Positions 1 through 8,372 are shown, counted from the stretch's first letter. The stretch: 27,541 nt of DNA from JAEUMD01 sp964559355 (GCA_964559355.1 CAZLHQ010000028.1:1-27541), one strand, 5' to 3'. Made by a program: numbers and translations. The notes: a model not told the origin generated them from the letters alone.

Positions 1-127
1 TATGACCCTTCTGCCGGCCAAATCCCTTCGCCTCGATGACGGTGATGCCCTGGAGACCGATCTCCTGGAGCGCTTCCTTCACCTCGTCGAGCTTGAAGGG
101 TTTAATAATGGCCTCGATCTTTTTCAT
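1..127 (-). CDS. glnB: Nitrogen regulatory protein PII, N-terminal part (runs off window)
   Basis: Partial gene: the first 42 residues are present and the rest lies beyond the left edge. The protein opens MKKIEAIIKPFKLDEV and continues to EAKGFGRQKGH, the diagnostic start of PII signal proteins, including the lead-in to the T-loop. PII is a cytosolic trimer that binds ATP/ADP and 2-oxoglutarate and, in proteobacteria, is uridylylated by GlnD to control glutamine synthetase adenylylation and NtrB/NtrC. The uridylylated Tyr51 lies outside the window. The gene is divergent from nnr, with a 311-base region between them. In many alphaproteobacteria glnB is followed by glnA, which would lie to the left here. 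GlnB rather than GlnK is inferred from the sequence start and the nnr neighbour; GlnK cannot be fully excluded from 42 residues. Confidence 0.93.
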   Translation of the reverse strand, partial: MKKIEAIIKPFKLDEVKEALQEIGLQGITVIEAKGFGRQKGH

Positions 128-438
128 GATCCCAATGCCTCCCGGATCTTCCGGTTATCACGTTGCCGCGCCGGATGGCGCACACGAAAGCATGCCCCAT
201 GCCAACTGGTGAAGGACGTCTTAATCCCAATGATACCAATGGCTTGAGGCAATGGTGGATGGACTTGGCGCAAACCCGTGTCGTGTGTCTGCCCAATCGG
301 CGGGCATAATGCACTTTTGGTGAGCAGGCAACCCGGCCAGCGAACTTGACTGATATCAATTTCGGACTGGCAGGGCCTATCGAAGGCTGGTGCCACAAGG
401 CGGGCGGCAGACAACTCGAGGCGGAGGGTGGGTGAGGC
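128..438. promoter_or_regulatory. Divergent intergenic region between glnB and nnr
   Basis: This 311-base stretch has no convincing gene. The open frames across it have no recognisable product and overlap the flanking genes. It must hold the glnB promoter (minus) and probably the nnr promoter (plus). The only clear motif is an FNR/FixK-type box at 346-359, described separately. I looked for a sigma-54 -24/-12 element facing glnB and found no match with both the GG and GC doublets at the right spacing. Confidence 0.5.
346..359 (+). promoter_or_regulatory. FNR/FixK-type binding box upstream of nnr
   Basis: The sequence TTGACTGATATCAA matches the CRP/FNR-family pattern TTGA-N6-TCAA; the FNR consensus is TTGAT-N4-ATCAA. 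Its half-sites, TTGAC and ATCAA, are identical to those of a second box at 11731-11744. It is centred about 86 bases upstream of the nnr start codon, compatible with activation if transcription starts about 45 bases downstream of it. It could also serve the divergent glnB. A 14-base degenerate motif can occur by chance, so this is a candidate only. Confidence 0.4.
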
Positions 439-1944
439 ATGGCAGGTCACGAACTTCTGACCACGTCTGAGATGGCAGAGGCCGACCGGCTGGCTGTCGT
501 GAGCGGCGTGCGGTCACTGACGCTAATGGAGAACGCGGGCCGTTCCGTTGCCGATGTGGCGTGGCGGCGGGTGAAGCGCGGCGATTGCGTACTCGTGCTG
601 TGCGGGCCGGGCAACAACGGCGGCGATGGCTTTGTCGCGGCGCGACACCTGCAGGCGCATGGCTGCGACGTGACGGTGGCGCTGCTGGGAAATCGTGCGG
701 CCTTGAAGGGTGACGCGGCCATCATGGCCGAGCAGTGGGATGGTGCTGTCGTCGATGTCGAGCGCGATGCTTATGTGCATCTTCGTTTTGATCTGATCGT
801 CGACGCGCTGTTCGGCGCCGGTCTGTCGCGGCCGATCGATCCCGAAAGCGCGTTGGCAGAGGTCGTCGGGAGCATAAACGCGTGCGATGCGCCGCCCATC
901 ATTGCCGTCGACGTGCCGAGCGGCCTCGACGGCACGACGGGGCGGCCGCTGGGCATCATGCTGCGGGCGACGGAAACGGTTACGTTCTTCCGACTGAAGC
1001 CGGGACATGTGCTGATGCCGGGGCGCGCCTTGTGCGGCAAGGTGACGGTTGCCGATATCGGCATTGCCGCAAGCGTACTTGGTGGAATTCCCGGCAAACG
1101 CGCCGTGGTCAATTCCGCCGATGACCTCGACCAATGGCGGGGGCAGATCCCATGGCCGCGCCTTGATGGCCACAAGTACGCGCGCGGACACGCGGTTGTC
1201 GTGTCGGGGCCCGCGCATGCGACGGGCGCGGCTCGCATGGGCGCCCGCGCGGCGCTACGGGTGGGCGCTGGGCTCGTTACGGTCGCCAGTCCGCTCTCTG
1301 CCGTCGCCGTCAACGCCGCTCAACTCACGGCCATCATGCTGCTTCCGTTCGATGCGCCGTCGGGCCTCGCCGACGTTCTCGCCGACGAGCGCCGCAACGC
1401 CGTGCTGATCGGACCTGCGAGCGGCGTCGGCGAGGCGACGCGGCGCATGGTCGAAATCGCGCTCGCATCACGCTCCGCGTGCGTGCTCGATGCCGACGCG
1501 CTCGTCTCCTACGCGGGCGACTGCGAAGCGCTGTGCGGTCTGATCCAGCGCAGGGCCAGTCGAAACGTGGTGCTGACGCCGCACGAGGGCGAGTTCAAGC
1601 GCCTGTTCGGGGAGCTTGACGGTTCCAAGCTCGATCGCGCACGAACGGCAGCCGAGCAGGCCGGGGCGGTGGTCGTGCTGAAAGGACCCGATACGGTGAT
1701 TGCGTCACCCGACGGCCGCGCCGCGATCAACGACAACGCGCCGGCGTGGCTCGCAACAGCCGGTTCAGGCGACGTGCTGGCCGGTTTCGCCACGGGGCTG
1801 TTGGCGCAAGGCATGCCGGTGTTCGAAGCGGCGTGCGCGGCGGTCTGGATGCATGGCGAGTGCGCCAACCTGCTCGGACCCGGCCTCATTGCCGAGGATT
1901 TGCCGGAAGTGCTGCCGCAGGTGCTGCGAGCGCTGAATTCGTGA
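439..1944 (+). CDS. nnr: Bifunctional NAD(P)H-hydrate epimerase / ADP-dependent NAD(P)H-hydrate dehydratase
   Basis: Cytosolic metabolite-repair enzyme of 501 residues. The N-terminal half (about 1-215) is the YjeF_N/NnrE epimerase, which interconverts R- and S-NAD(P)HX. It carries MENAGRS near residue 30, the phosphate-binding loop GPGNNGGDG at 56-64 and DVPSGLDG further on. The C-terminal half (about 235-501) is the ribokinase-like NnrD dehydratase, which restores NAD(P)H from S-NAD(P)HX using ADP. It shows GHKYARGH near 244, TPHEGEF near 380 and GSGD at 442-445, whose Asp is the expected catalytic base. The length fits the usual two-domain protein. The gene is divergent from glnB, a common arrangement in this order, and converges on the thioesterase gene across a dispersed repeat. 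Confidence 0.96.
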   Translation: MAGHELLTTSEMAEADRLAVVSGVRSLTLMENAGRSVADVAWRRVKRGDCVLVLCGPGNNGGDGFVAARHLQAHGCDVTVALLGNRAALKGDAAIMAEQWDGAVVDVERDAYVHLRFDLIVDALFGAGLSRPIDPESALAEVVGSINACDAPPIIAVDVPSGLDGTTGRPLGIMLRATETVTFFRLKPGHVLMPGRALCGKVTVADIGIAASVLGGIPGKRAVVNSADDLDQWRGQIPWPRLDGHKYARGHAVVVSGPAHATGAARMGARAALRVGAGLVTVASPLSAVAVNAAQLTAIMLLPFDAPSGLADVLADERRNAVLIGPASGVGEATRRMVEIALASRSACVLDADALVSYAGDCEALCGLIQRRASRNVVLTPHEGEFKRLFGELDGSKLDRARTAAEQAGAVVVLKGPDTVIASPDGRAAINDNAPAWLATAGSGDVLAGFATGLLAQGMPVFEAACAAVWMHGECANLLGPGLIAEDLPEVLPQVLRALNS

Positions 1945-2060
1945 CGGGAGGTGGGCGACTGACGCGACCAAGTGCCAGCGCCGCGCTACGTCCTGCATCA
2001 CACGAGCTACAGAAAGTGCACACGATCGCAAACTGGCCAGCACTTCGGAAATTGGACACG

Positions 2061-2188
2061 AGAGCAGGTTCAACTTGCGTGGAATCGCCTCGTGCCACAG
2101 TGGCCTGCTCTAAGGTCGCGATTGAGAGTCTGATTCACGCCATCGATGGAAACGCTTGGCGTTTCCATCTCAGACGATCAGGCTCTAA
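2061..2188 (+). repeat. 128-bp dispersed repeat, copy A
   Basis: Copy A aligns without gaps to the reverse complement of 12943-13070; I count about 21 mismatches in 128 bases, roughly 84% identity by eye. Near its right end is a perfect 10-bp hairpin, GATGGAAACG (2145-2154) and CGTTTCCATC (2160-2169), with a 5-base loop. It occupies most of the space between the convergent nnr and thioesterase genes. Its last bases (CTCTAA) contain the TAG stop of the minus-strand thioesterase gene. Partial relatives lie at 24154-24210 and 19522-19553. No coding capacity is evident. The hairpin could attenuate transcription from either side, which is inference. Confidence 0.85.
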
Positions 2189-2745
2189 GCAACCCGCAGG
2201 GAGGCGCGCCGCAATTCGTCGTCGGCCTTGAGGAACGCTTCGACCTCCGGCGTCAGTGGTGGGCTTACGGTGGTCGTTCCCGTTTCCAGCATCAATTGTG
2301 CGACAGGAACGAATTTCTTCGACGCCCGATCATAGAGCCCGCCCTTGAACAGCGCGTGAGCCGCAATTTGCCCCGCCTTGGGGCCTGCAGAAAAAATGAA
2401 CTGCTGCTCCATCACCACCGTTTGTGCATCCCAGGCGACAATGCGGGTGTCGATGTGGAAACGCTCGAAAAGGCGCAGCTCGCGACGGTAGCGAATCTTC
2501 ACAGCGCTTGCGACAGGCGTCCACTTCTGCCGCAGCACCGCGCGCCATAATCCACTGGCCACGATCACATCGAGGCGGCCGAGATCCATGAGTGTGAGAT
2601 ATCGCCCGTTATTCATGTGGAGCGACGTATCGAGGTCGTGCAGCCAGACGCGAAACGTCATGCGCGATACGCCATGCGGCATACCGATTGCTGGCCGAAA
2701 GCGAGCGGTCAGCGCATACCACAGCAAACGCAGCCAAAGATTCAT
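2185..2745 (-). CDS. Acyl-CoA thioesterase-like protein (hot-dog fold)
   Basis: Protein of 186 residues beginning MNLWLRLLWYALTARF, an amphipathic or membrane-associated lead. It is followed by a single hot-dog domain with the family signature LDTSLHMNNGRYLTLMDLGR near residues 38-57 (D..LHMNN.rYl). This signature is found in 4-hydroxybenzoyl-CoA thioesterase / THEM6-type acyl thioesterases, where the Asp/His-Asn segment lines the active site. The likely reaction is hydrolysis of an acyl-CoA thioester; the substrate cannot be told. An upstream ATG would add 35 residues that look non-conserved. I chose 2745 because the family normally begins here and GAGGGCG lies just upstream. A perfect palindrome and a possible promoter lie about 200 bases upstream. 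Confidence 0.82.
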   Translation of the reverse strand: MNLWLRLLWYALTARFRPAIGMPHGVSRMTFRVWLHDLDTSLHMNNGRYLTLMDLGRLDVIVASGLWRAVLRQKWTPVASAVKIRYRRELRLFERFHIDTRIVAWDAQTVVMEQQFIFSAGPKAGQIAAHALFKGGLYDRASKKFVPVAQLMLETGTTTVSPPLTPEVEAFLKADDELRRASLRVA

Positions 2746-2937
2746 TTCGCGCCCTCGGCCAAATGAAAAATGAGTGATGCACGCGTAGCGCTCAGCCTGC
2801 GTGCGGTACGCCAGTGCGGCCTCACCGAACCGTTCCATGCCCGCTGACACGAGCGACCAGCTCGTCAGCGCCGACGCTGGCGTTTCGTGTGAGGCTCCGC
2901 ACGAGAACGCAAAGCACGCGCTAGCAAGGTCGCTCGG

Positions 2938-2966
2938 AAGCTACATGACGTTTACGTAAACGTCAA
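2938..2966 (-). promoter_or_regulatory. Putative minus-strand promoter overlapping a palindromic operator
   Basis: Reading the minus strand, TTGACG (2966-2961) is followed after exactly 17 bases by TAGCTT (2943-2938), a fair -35 and a weak -10. The spacer and -35 are covered by a perfect 20-bp palindrome at 2946-2965, the classic position for a repressor operator. Transcription would run toward the thioesterase, leaving a leader of about 190 bases. Confidence 0.4.
2946..2965. promoter_or_regulatory. Perfect 20-bp palindrome, candidate operator
   Basis: The sequence TGACGTTTACGTAAACGTCA equals its own reverse complement over all 20 bases. The ACGT-rich core with flanking TTTAC/GTAAA resembles operators of regulators of acyl-CoA and branched-chain amino-acid catabolism (MerR-type LiuR or TetR-type). 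That fits a neighbouring acyl-CoA thioesterase. The regulator itself is not in this window. Confidence 0.55.
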
Positions 2967-3313
2967 TTAAATTGATCGGGCAATGGAAGGCCGCGATTGC
3001 GCCGGTTGTCATGGCCGGGGATGTTGCGCATGGCGGACGTGTCACGGGTGGATGTGCACTGCCGCGTCCCAGCGAGAAGGCAAACGCGGAGGCTTGAAGC
3101 GTCTGCAACCCATGGATCAGGAACGATCAATCAGGCGCCGAGAAGGCGGGGCATCTCATCAGTGCCAGCCAATCAAATCTGGTCACTCAAGCCGCGTGGC
3201 ATGCCTGGACAATTGAAAGCGAGCACTTGAGAGAGCGCACGGTGGCTTCGATGGCCTTACACAATGCTCCATCGAAGCCTCCGCGTGCGTCATCGGGGCA
3301 ACGTCAGCGTCGA

Positions 3314-3514
3314 TCACGCATCCTTGCCATCATCGTCGTCATCCTCATCGTCTTCGTCGATCAGCGAGGCCAGCGTCTCGAGAATGTCCTGCTCGCCGGC
3401 TTCCTTCGATTCGACGGGCCACTCGACGACCACCTCGGTGCCGTGCTTGAAGACGACTTTGAAGGGAAGCTCTTCGCCCGGTGCCGGGACGACGTCGCCT
3501 GTTACGAATGCCAT
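3314..3514 (-). CDS. Small acidic hypothetical protein
   Basis: Protein of 66 residues, MAFVTGDVVPAPGEEL..., ending in a run dominated by Asp and Glu (DEDDEDDDDDGKDA). I do not recognise a named family. The first ~45 residues look like a compact beta-rich unit (PFKVVFKHGTEVVVEWPV), and the tail is a polyacidic extension. The start at 3514 is supported by a good Shine-Dalgarno, AAGGAG, six bases upstream; an ATG ten codons further upstream lacks one. It stands alone, with gene-poor sequence on both sides. Acidic tails of this kind bind basic proteins or metal ions in some families, but no function is claimed here. Confidence 0.72.
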   Translation of the reverse strand: MAFVTGDVVPAPGEELPFKVVFKHGTEVVVEWPVESKEAGEQDILETLASLIDEDDEDDDDDGKDA

Positions 3515-3783
3515 GGGGCGCTCCTTTTCGTGAGTTGCCCCCAATACATAACATGCTCTGTCAGTGTGCTAAACGTCATTCGGCGTGATAAGAGCGGGGC
3601 GCGTGCGCCGCGTTTGGCGCTCGATTCAGCCTGGGGCATTTCGTGCCGGCGCCACAATCGCGTAGTATGGCGCGCCAAGCATGATTCAGGATGAGAAGGC
3701 CGCCTCCCGACCCAGCCGAGAGGCATGTTACGGGCTTCTCATTCATCACACGAGCAGCCAAACGAACTTGAAACACTGGAACA

Positions 3784-5595
3784 ATGATCGTGGCCGAAGC
3801 GGAGAGGACATCGCTGTACAAGCCCGCAGCGTCGCGGACCATCGGCGACACGCCGCGATGCCGGCTCGGTTGGGGAACCTTGCGACACGTCGCAGTGACG
3901 GTGCTCGTTGCGTTGCTTGCGGGTGTGCCGGCACATGCGGCCCCCGAAGACGGGAAGCAAGGTGCAAGCGCCCTGGTGCGCGGTGATACCGGCCAGGCTA
4001 TCGCACACTACACCTCGGCGCTGGCCGATCAGTCGCTGCCCAACGACCGCCGCGCGATGTTGCTCAACGACCGTGCCGTGGCGCGCGCCCGGCTTGGCCA
4101 GACCAAAGAGGCCTTTGACGATTTCAATCAGGCCGTGAAGCTGTTTCCCGAATATGCCGCACTCTACAACAACCGCGGCAACCTGTTGCTGGCATTGGGA
4201 CTGGCGAAGGAAGCGCTGAAGGATTTCGACCGCGCGCTGCTGCTCGCACCGGGTTATGCGGCAGCTTACAACAATCGCGCCGGTGCGCGCATGAAGGTGG
4301 GCGAAACGGCGACTGCCATCGCCGACTACACGCAGGCCGTGCGCTTGTTGCCATCGGGTGCAGCGCCGCTGTCGGGCCGCGGCCTGGCGCATCTGGAGCT
4401 TGGCCGTCCGCATGCCGCGATCAGGGATTTCTCGCGTGCAGTCAATTCCGATGCAAGCTTTGGCGCAGGCTATCGCAATCGCGCAGTCGCCAAGCTGGCG
4501 GTCGGTCACTACGAGGAGGCGATCGAGGATCTGTCGCGCGCCGTCGCCTTCGATGCCAAGAACGACGACATATATGCGCTGCGCGGCCACGCCTACCTCG
4601 TAACCGGCAACTACGAGGCGGCGATCAAGGATTTTTCGTTCGCGATCGAGTTGAAGCCAAACGATGCCAAGCTTTACGCCGAGCGAGGTCTGGCGCATGG
4701 GCGCAATGGCAACCGCGAGGAGGCGCTGGCAGACCTGGGCTTTGCGATCGAGAAGGATCCACGATCGGCGACCGCATTCGCCTATCGCGCCTTCGTCTAT
4801 AAGGAGGCCGAGCAAGCCGACGTCGGCATGAAGGATATCGCCACCGCGCAAAAGCTCGCTCCCGACGCGGCCGAGGTGTTGTGGGCAAAGGCCGAAGTGG
4901 AATCTGCCCTGGCGCAGAAGGATCAGGCGATCGCCGATCTGAAACGTGCCTTGCTTCTCGATCCAGGCTTGAAGTTTGCGGCCGACGCGCTGGAGCGGCT
5001 CGACGGCGATCAAACCGAGGCAGAAGAAAAGGTTGTTGCCGATCTTGGCCATGCCGGCTGGAAGGTGGTCATTCGGGGTCAGCGCTATTTCGCCGTGCAT
5101 CCCTCGTATCGTAAGTTGAGTGTGCCGTTGGAAATGGCGGGAGAGGGGCAACCCAAGCTGCTGGCGTTCGAGCAGCGCGAAGCCCCGCTCAAGGATATCG
5201 CGGTCTTGACGTTCAGCGGTGGCACCGTGAAGGGAACCGTGGGCGATGAACCGACGGAGTTTGCCGCGATCCTCAATCTCGCGACCAAAACCGTCATCGC
5301 CATCGAACCGCATAAGCAGGGCGCCAAGGTCTCGAACTGGACATGGGGCGAGGACAAAGTGACGGTGGCGAGTGTGGACGGCGTCACCGATGAGTTCGTG
5401 TTGCGCAACGACAAGCGTCCCGCCGTGGCCGTCGCTCCATCTCCGCGCCGCCGCTTTTCTAGCGCGCATGACGATCAGATGCAGCCGCAGCCTTGGGAGG
5501 TACCCTGGGGGACGCCTCCCCCACGGCAGCGGCGTGACGCGCGCCCGGTGCAGCGCAAGAAACCCAAGACGCTGTTCGAGCTGTTGTTCAATTGA
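3784..5595 (+). CDS. Exported tetratricopeptide-repeat protein with a conserved C-terminal domain
   Basis: Protein of 603 residues. After a basic N-region, a hydrophobic segment at about 34-52 (VAVTVLVALLAGVPAHA) looks like a signal peptide cleaved before APEDG. Residues ~58-400 are about ten tandem TPR units with the usual pattern (A.Y.NRG.....G....A..DF..A..L.P), which mediate protein-protein contacts. Residues ~405-530 form a non-repeat domain (GWKVVIRGQRYFAVHPSY..., LEMAGEGQPKLLAFEQ...). The last ~60 residues are Arg/Lys/Pro rich. I do not know a function for the C-terminal domain. The start is uncertain: the ATG has only a weak ribosome site and the N-region is long, so a later alternative start is possible. 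The 3' end is about 155 bases before the photolyase start. Confidence 0.85.
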   Translation: MIVAEAERTSLYKPAASRTIGDTPRCRLGWGTLRHVAVTVLVALLAGVPAHAAPEDGKQGASALVRGDTGQAIAHYTSALADQSLPNDRRAMLLNDRAVARARLGQTKEAFDDFNQAVKLFPEYAALYNNRGNLLLALGLAKEALKDFDRALLLAPGYAAAYNNRAGARMKVGETATAIADYTQAVRLLPSGAAPLSGRGLAHLELGRPHAAIRDFSRAVNSDASFGAGYRNRAVAKLAVGHYEEAIEDLSRAVAFDAKNDDIYALRGHAYLVTGNYEAAIKDFSFAIELKPNDAKLYAERGLAHGRNGNREEALADLGFAIEKDPRSATAFAYRAFVYKEAEQADVGMKDIATAQKLAPDAAEVLWAKAEVESALAQKDQAIADLKRALLLDPGLKFAADALERLDGDQTEAEEKVVADLGHAGWKVVIRGQRYFAVHPSYRKLSVPLEMAGEGQPKLLAFEQREAPLKDIAVLTFSGGTVKGTVGDEPTEFAAILNLATKTVIAIEPHKQGAKVSNWTWGEDKVTVASVDGVTDEFVLRNDKRPAVAVAPSPRRRFSSAHDDQMQPQPWEVPWGTPPPRQRRDARPVQRKKPKTLFELLFN

Positions 5596-5750
5596 TGTCG
5601 CTGGCGCAATCTGAACCGCGCGACCAACCGGCATGCATGGGCATGCGGTGATCCGCTGCTCATCGCGTATCGTTGAACCATCGTGCATTCCCCGCGCAGC
5701 AACGGCGCCGCGTGTACGCGGGTGCCACTTCGGTCCTTGGTGAGTTATCC

Positions 5751-7202
5751 ATGTCCATGCCCAAAAGTGGTGCGACTGTTCTCTGGTTGCGCAACGATTT
5801 GCGCCTTGCCGACCATCGCGCATTGGCGGCAGCACTTGCCGGCGGCGGGGCAGTGGTTGCGGTCTATGTGTTCGACGAGGCGGCGGCGGGACGATGGGCG
5901 CCGGGCGGGGCATCGCGCTGGTGGCTTCACCACAGTCTGATCGAACTCGCGAAGGCGCTCAAGGCGAGGGGCAGCCGGCTCATTCTGCGGCGTGGTGATG
6001 CGTCCAAGATCCTCGGCGAGATTGCCGACCAGCTTGGAGCAACTGAGGTTGTGTGCCAGCGGCGATACGAGCCCTGGGCGATTGCGCAGGAGCGTGACGT
6101 CAAGGCGTACCTCGAAGCGGCGGGCGTGCAGTTGAAGCGCTTTGGCGGTGCATTGCTGGCAGAGCCTGAGCAGATCAAGTCAAAATCGGGGGCGCCCTAT
6201 AAAGTCTACACACCGTTCTGGCGGGCGCTCTCATCAGGTCTGGAGTTGACGGCTCCGCTGAAGGCGCCAACATCGATACCGGCGCCAGCGAAGTGGCCCA
6301 AGTCCGATGCGCTGTCGTCGTGGGCGCTGCTGCCCAAGAAGCCCGACTGGGCAAAGGGCTTTGCCGCGCATTGGCAGCCGGGCGAGGCGGGGGCTTCGGC
6401 GCGACTGGACGCCTTCCTCGACGAGCACGCGGCGCGCTATGGCGATCTGCGTAATCGGCCCGATTGGTCGGCAACCTCACGACTGTCGCCGCATCTGGCG
6501 CACGGTGAAATCAGCCCGCGCCTGATTTGGTGGCGGGTGTCAAGCGAGCGCGCGCATGCCGCCGGTGCAGATGCGGGACTTGAAACCTTCCTCAAGGAAA
6601 TCGCTTGGCGGGAGTTTGCCGCCCATTTGCTGTTCCACTTTCCGCAGTTTCCCGATGTCCCGTTCCGACCGGAGTTCGAGCGCTTCGTGTGGATCAGGGA
6701 TGAAGCCGCATTGAGGGCCTGGCAGCGCGGGCGAACTGGCTTTCCGATCGTGGACGCCGGCATGCGCGAGTTGTGGACGACGGGATGGATGCACAACCGC
6801 GTGCGCATGATCGTGGCCTCGTTCCTGATCAAGGATCTGTTGATCCCATGGCAGGATGGCCAAGCCTGGTTCTGGGACACACTGGTCGATGCCGATCTCG
6901 CCAGCAACGCGGCAAGCTGGCAGTGGGTGGCGGGCTCGGGTGCGGATGCCGCTCCGTATTTCCGCATATTCAATCCGGTTACACAGGGCCAGAAGTTCGA
7001 TCCCGATGGCGCATATGTCCGACGTTACGTGCCTGAGCTCACACGGCTTGGCAATCGCGACGTGCATGAGCCGTTTGCAGCTGGAGATTTGACGCTTGCC
7101 TCAGCTGGCGTGACGCTCGGTGAAACGTATCCGCATCCGCTGGTCGATCATGGAAGCGCACGCACGCGGGCGCTTGCCGCATTCGCTCGGCTGAGCGCAT
7201 GA
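5751..7202 (+). CDS. phrB: Deoxyribodipyrimidine photolyase (class I CPD type)
   Basis: Flavoprotein of 483 residues that uses blue light to split cyclobutane pyrimidine dimers in DNA. The N-terminal Rossmann domain (TVLWLRNDLRLADHRAL) would hold the antenna chromophore. The C-terminal FAD domain has SRLSPHLAHGEISPR, WREF, GFPIVDAGMREL, TTGWMHNRVRM and DAAPYFRIFNP. Spacing from the E. coli enzyme places the electron-transfer tryptophans at W314, W367 and W390 and the flavin-contacting Asn at N386; all are intact, so activity is likely. The start at 5751 follows TTGGTGAG and begins just before the conserved domain; an upstream ATG at 5673 adds non-conserved residues. A cryptochrome-like role cannot be excluded but the TGWMHNR and WQW motifs favour DNA repair. 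Confidence 0.95.
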   Translation: MSMPKSGATVLWLRNDLRLADHRALAAALAGGGAVVAVYVFDEAAAGRWAPGGASRWWLHHSLIELAKALKARGSRLILRRGDASKILGEIADQLGATEVVCQRRYEPWAIAQERDVKAYLEAAGVQLKRFGGALLAEPEQIKSKSGAPYKVYTPFWRALSSGLELTAPLKAPTSIPAPAKWPKSDALSSWALLPKKPDWAKGFAAHWQPGEAGASARLDAFLDEHAARYGDLRNRPDWSATSRLSPHLAHGEISPRLIWWRVSSERAHAAGADAGLETFLKEIAWREFAAHLLFHFPQFPDVPFRPEFERFVWIRDEAALRAWQRGRTGFPIVDAGMRELWTTGWMHNRVRMIVASFLIKDLLIPWQDGQAWFWDTLVDADLASNAASWQWVAGSGADAAPYFRIFNPVTQGQKFDPDGAYVRRYVPELTRLGNRDVHEPFAAGDLTLASAGVTLGETYPHPLVDHGSARTRALAAFARLSA

Positions 7203-7385
7203 ACCTGCCGCTCGTTGTGAACGTCATGCGTTGCGTTTGCTTTTCGGCTGTCGCGTATGGGCGTCTGTGCCGAGTTGGTACGCGCGTTAAGTGTTGCCGC
7301 AGTGTGCGATTAAGCAAATTGCATCACTCGCTGAGCTATATCTGTGGCTACAGGTTGCGTGCCGCGCTGCGTTGGAGTTGCGTTT

Positions 7386-8330
7386 ATGAAGATTTCGTAT
7401 TTTGCCGTGTCCACGGCACTGGCATTCGCCGCCGTTGCCGCAGTGTCTGGCTCGGTCGCGGCCAATCCGGGTGATGCCGTCAGCACCAGTGCCGCACCTG
7501 CTGCCGCTGTTGCCGCTACCGGTCTTGCGGCCGACGCGAAGGCGGTTGACAAACCTGGGGCAGATGCGACCACTCCTGCAAATCCGAATGTCACAGGGCA
7601 GGCTGCATCGAGCCCATCCAATGCCCATGCAGCGGCGCCCAATGCCACCCAATCGGTCAAGACAGTCGCACGCAGCGACAGTGTGAGCGACGCAAAGCCG
7701 GCCGCGCCCGTCAACACGCTGCGCATCAGCATCGATCTTGGCAAGCAGCAGTTGACGGTGAAGGAGCACGGCAAGGTGCTCCATTCCTGGCCGATCTCCT
7801 CGGGCCGCGCCGGCTATCGCACCATCACCGGCACGTTCAAGCCGCAGTGGATGACGCGCATGCACTATTCGCGCAAATACGACGATGCGCCGATGCCCAA
7901 TTCGATCTTCTTTTCGGGTGGCTTTGCCATCCACGCAACCTATGCCACCGGCCTGCTCGGCAGGCCCGCATCGCATGGCTGCGTGCGCTTGTCGCCCGGC
8001 AACGCCAAAAGGCTCTATGCCCTGGTCGAACAGCACGGCCGGCAGGCAACGACCATCTCGGTGTTCGGCGCGGCGCGCGAGCAGGCACCCGCAGTCGCCC
8101 AGAATAGGCCGGTCTCACGCTATGCAACGACGAGTGTGAGGTCGGGCCGAAACTACAGCCGTTATGAGGGCTCGACCTGGAGCGGTGACAATGTGCAGCG
8201 CAAACCGGTGCGCGAGGCGCCGCCCAAGATCATCTATCGCAATGGTCAGGCCTACGTTTACGTCGGGCCGCAGAAAGCGCGGCAATATTGGCGTCAGCAG
8301 CGCAACACGGGCGGCTATTACAACTATTGA
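7386..8330 (+). CDS. Exported L,D-transpeptidase (YkuD domain)
   Basis: Protein of 314 residues. It has a signal peptide at 1-26 (MKISYFAVSTALAFAAVAAV...AA), an Ala/Pro/Asp-rich linker to about residue 110, and a YkuD catalytic domain at about 115-225. The domain carries the signature H...(14-17)...SHGCVRLS with the nucleophile at Cys199. A basic, Tyr/Arg-rich C-terminal tail of about 85 residues contains KIIYRNGQAYVYVGP. Such enzymes act in the periplasm, forming 3-3 peptidoglycan cross-links or attaching outer-membrane proteins to diaminopimelate, as shown for alphaproteobacterial Ldts. Which of these applies cannot be told. The start is supported by GGAG eight bases upstream. Transcription ends at a strong hairpin just after the gene. 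Confidence 0.92.
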   Translation: MKISYFAVSTALAFAAVAAVSGSVAANPGDAVSTSAAPAAAVAATGLAADAKAVDKPGADATTPANPNVTGQAASSPSNAHAAAPNATQSVKTVARSDSVSDAKPAAPVNTLRISIDLGKQQLTVKEHGKVLHSWPISSGRAGYRTITGTFKPQWMTRMHYSRKYDDAPMPNSIFFSGGFAIHATYATGLLGRPASHGCVRLSPGNAKRLYALVEQHGRQATTISVFGAAREQAPAVAQNRPVSRYATTSVRSGRNYSRYEGSTWSGDNVQRKPVREAPPKIIYRNGQAYVYVGPQKARQYWRQQRNTGGYYNY

Positions 8331-8372
8331 TCGCCGCGCGCGAAACTAGAAGTACCGATGCTCGCAACAGGC

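Larger units (their letters stand above)
2746..3313. other. Gene-free region upstream of the thioesterase
   Basis: This stretch of 568 bases has no convincing gene. The plus-strand open frames of 77 codons around 2983-3230 overlap each other in two frames, are very Arg/Cys rich and have no recognisable family. The only structured signal is the palindrome and possible promoter at 2938-2966. A lost gene on the plus strand is possible but not demonstrable. Confidence 0.5.

Noticed and set aside
128..438. A sigma-54 promoter for glnB
   Set aside because: The best match on the minus strand has GA instead of GG and a wrong distance to GC.
102..440. Minus-strand frames across the glnB-nnr spacer
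   Set aside because: They overlap the glnB start in the wrong frame, lack ribosome sites and have no recognisable sequence.
3739..5913. A 724-codon open frame on the minus strand opposite the TPR gene
   Set aside because: It is antisense to a clear exported TPR protein and the start of photolyase; its translation is Arg/Gln/His-rich with no domain pattern. High GC makes such mirror frames common.
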